The position numbers and the translations under genes are program-made. The notes under the pieces were generated by a model. It was not told where the DNA came from. It was given only the letters and a program-made list of their open reading frames with translations, and made no database searches. Below are positions 62,647 through 64,000 of a stretch of 64,000 bases of DNA, in pieces (within the stretch, counting starts at the first letter, position 1; the number at the start of each line of letters is the position of its first letter). Source of the stretch: Rusavskia elegans. Taxonomy: Eukaryota; Ascomycota; Lecanoromycetes; Teloschistales; Teloschistaceae. The stretch spans positions 62,001 to 126,000 of the forward strand of contig SAUG01000126.1 of NCBI GenBank assembly GCA_011316305.1. Direction: 5' to 3'.

Positions 62647-62959
62647 TTGCGGTATAACTATTACGAGAATATATTCGTACGTAAAAGGTCTTAGATTTAT
62701 ATTACAAGTAAAAGAAAAAAAAGCGATACCTGCGAGGTATATTTATATATAAAAACTATACGTTAGTTAAATCATCGATAAAAGAATACGTTATATTATT
62801 AAATAAATTGAAATTAAAATTTAAGAAAATAGTTATTTATATTTATTAAATTAGATTAATGATTCTACTATCGTATAATCGATACTGATATACTATCGTT
62901 CAATTTATTCATCGAACTATAGATTTATCGAATACTAAAACCAAAACTATATTAATTAA

Positions 62960-63945
62960 AAAAAATTTAATAATTATAATCCTTGTACCGTAAACTTATC
63001 GGCTATTTATCGGAGACATTTTCTCTTTTTACGAAAGTTAACTTCTAATTTTAGCTTTATTTTCGATTCTATATACGCGTTGTATTTTCGGGACGTAACA
63101 ATCTTTCGCAACAATACTAGTCTCGTAATCATTTGCTATCTACTACGAACTTTACAGGCCTATAAAACTATTACTACCACCTTTTTCTAAAATTCTAAAG
63201 AATATATCTTGAAAAAAATTAATTAGATCTGTATCTTTACCACTAAACATTTTACGATATAATTATTATAGATTTAAAGAAATGAATAGAATTAATAGAC
63301 GAGAGAAAGCTTTTAGATATATAACTTCTACGGCTTTACAGTAAAGTTTATAATCGAAAAAAACTATAATATTAGTAAAAAGTATTATTATATAATTTAA
63401 TATAATATCGTAAACGATAAACGCGTTATATTAGTTTCGAAAATATAATTAGGATATACAGAAACGATATTCGCCGTCTAGTCGCTATAACGTCGCTAGT
63501 ATTTCGGATTTAATTTTTTTCCGCTTTTTTCTTTTCGTTATTACTAGGTTATATTGTAATTTCTCTATCATTTAAATTAAATCTATAGTATATTCTTTAT
63601 CCAGTCTATAATTATACTTCATTTTAAAATTACTACTATTTTTAAAGTTTCAATTTATTAATTTAAACGTTTTTAATCCGCTATATATTATTAAAAATAT
63701 AACTATATTAATACCGAAGAATGGAATCTATAGTAATTATAGATATAGATAAATCTTTTAAACAAACCGACTTTAAACTAATACTAAAATAGCCGAAATA
63801 AATAATATATCTTAAAACCCGTAAATTATAAACTTTATAAAACAGCCTAATAGTCCGTCTATTCTATCGACGCTCGCTAAAAAACTCCGGTTTATTTTTT
63901 TACTATCTAAAAAAGCTAATCGGTATATTATAGTTATTTTTGTAC
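62960..63945. other. AT-rich sequence, nothing resolved
   Basis: This is RIP-like composition to the window end. No coding or repeat structure is recognised apart from the tRNA-like segment that follows. Confidence 0.4.
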
Positions 63946-63990
63946 TAGTGTAGTGGTCAGGGTTCTGAATCACACGAACGGTTTAAGGGG
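63946..63990 (+). other. tRNA-Gln-like fragment, possibly a SINE head
   Basis: TAGTGTAGTGG (63946-63956) fits the RNA polymerase III A-box consensus. A few bases on, GGTTCTGAATC resembles a Gln(CTG) anticodon loop. A convincing B box or T arm is not present and the acceptor stem cannot be paired, so it is not a working tRNA gene. Confidence 0.35.
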
Positions 63991-64000
63991 TTATAGAATG

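Larger units (their letters stand above)
50955..62959 (+). mobile_element. F4 element copy 3, opened by three later insertions
   Basis: Pieces at 50955-51281, 51687 to about 51950, 58642-58668 and 62647-62959 align in order with F4 copy 1. Examples are the TATCAACGTTATATACGG block, CCCGTATCTAA, AGATATAGTTATTA, ATATACTACCGTCTGGTTTA and the ACTAAAACCAAAAC end. Removing the solo LTR1, copia 2 and the gypsy element with their duplications leaves about 918-925 bp, the size of the other copies. The outer flanks TAAAAATTCAA and AAAAAATTTAA are a degraded 11-bp duplication. Confidence 0.8.

Noticed and set aside
63946..63990. A functional tRNA gene
   Set aside because: No T arm, B box or acceptor stem can be formed.

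Overview
The window looks like DNA of a filamentous ascomycete (Pezizomycotina). The genes have short GT-AG introns and belong to fungal secondary-metabolism families. They sit in one base-balanced island between very AT-rich blocks. Those blocks are retrotransposon families worn down by C:G to T:A change. For example, gag zinc knuckles survive with Tyr in place of Cys and His. This is the pattern expected of repeat-induced point mutation (RIP). The species cannot be named from the sequence; a two-speed genome of the Leptosphaeria type is a reasonable guess.

Layout. 1-13.86 kb: RIP-degraded Ty3/gypsy material (two LTR families, called LTR1 and LTR2 here) and one hAT-like MITE. 13.9-38.7 kb: gene island. 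It holds, in order, an ankyrin scrap, an ERG6-like C-methyltransferase, a small secreted six-cysteine protein, a reducing-PKS relic, an MFS relic, a SAT4/PTH11-like membrane-protein relic, an NRPS-like carboxylate-reductase relic (A-T-R), an ankyrin-like gene, an intact UbiA-type membrane protein, a P450 relic missing its haem end, and a second SAT4-like gene. 38.7-42.5 kb: two hAT-like elements with perfect 8-bp target duplications, and a nucleotidyltransferase-like pseudogene split by a 921-bp element (called F4 here). 42.56-49.91 kb: a complete Ty1/copia element with matching 135-bp LTRs and a 5-bp duplication; it carries a solo LTR2 and several MITEs. 49.9-50.8 kb: the far flank of that insertion, with an MFS scrap. 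50.96-62.96 kb: a second F4-type copy opened by a solo LTR1, a second copia element (itself hit by a third F4 copy) and a gypsy element. The rest to 64 kb is AT-rich and unresolved.

How the genes fit together. PKS, MFS, NRPS-like reductase, methyltransferase, UbiA-type enzyme, P450 and two SAT4-like membrane proteins side by side look like one or more secondary-metabolite clusters. Most members are broken. Many premature stops are single C:G to T:A changes (Gln, Arg or Trp codons), which fits RIP spreading from the flanking repeats. The PKS, the reductase and the P450 have also lost large internal or terminal segments. The UbiA-type gene, the secreted-protein gene and the ankyrin-like gene still read cleanly.

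The most unusual observation is the F4 element. Three copies of about 921 bp are each flanked by 11-bp direct repeats, have no clear terminal inverted repeats, and carry a short C/G palindrome at one end. Together with the nested insertions they allow a relative timeline of transposition.
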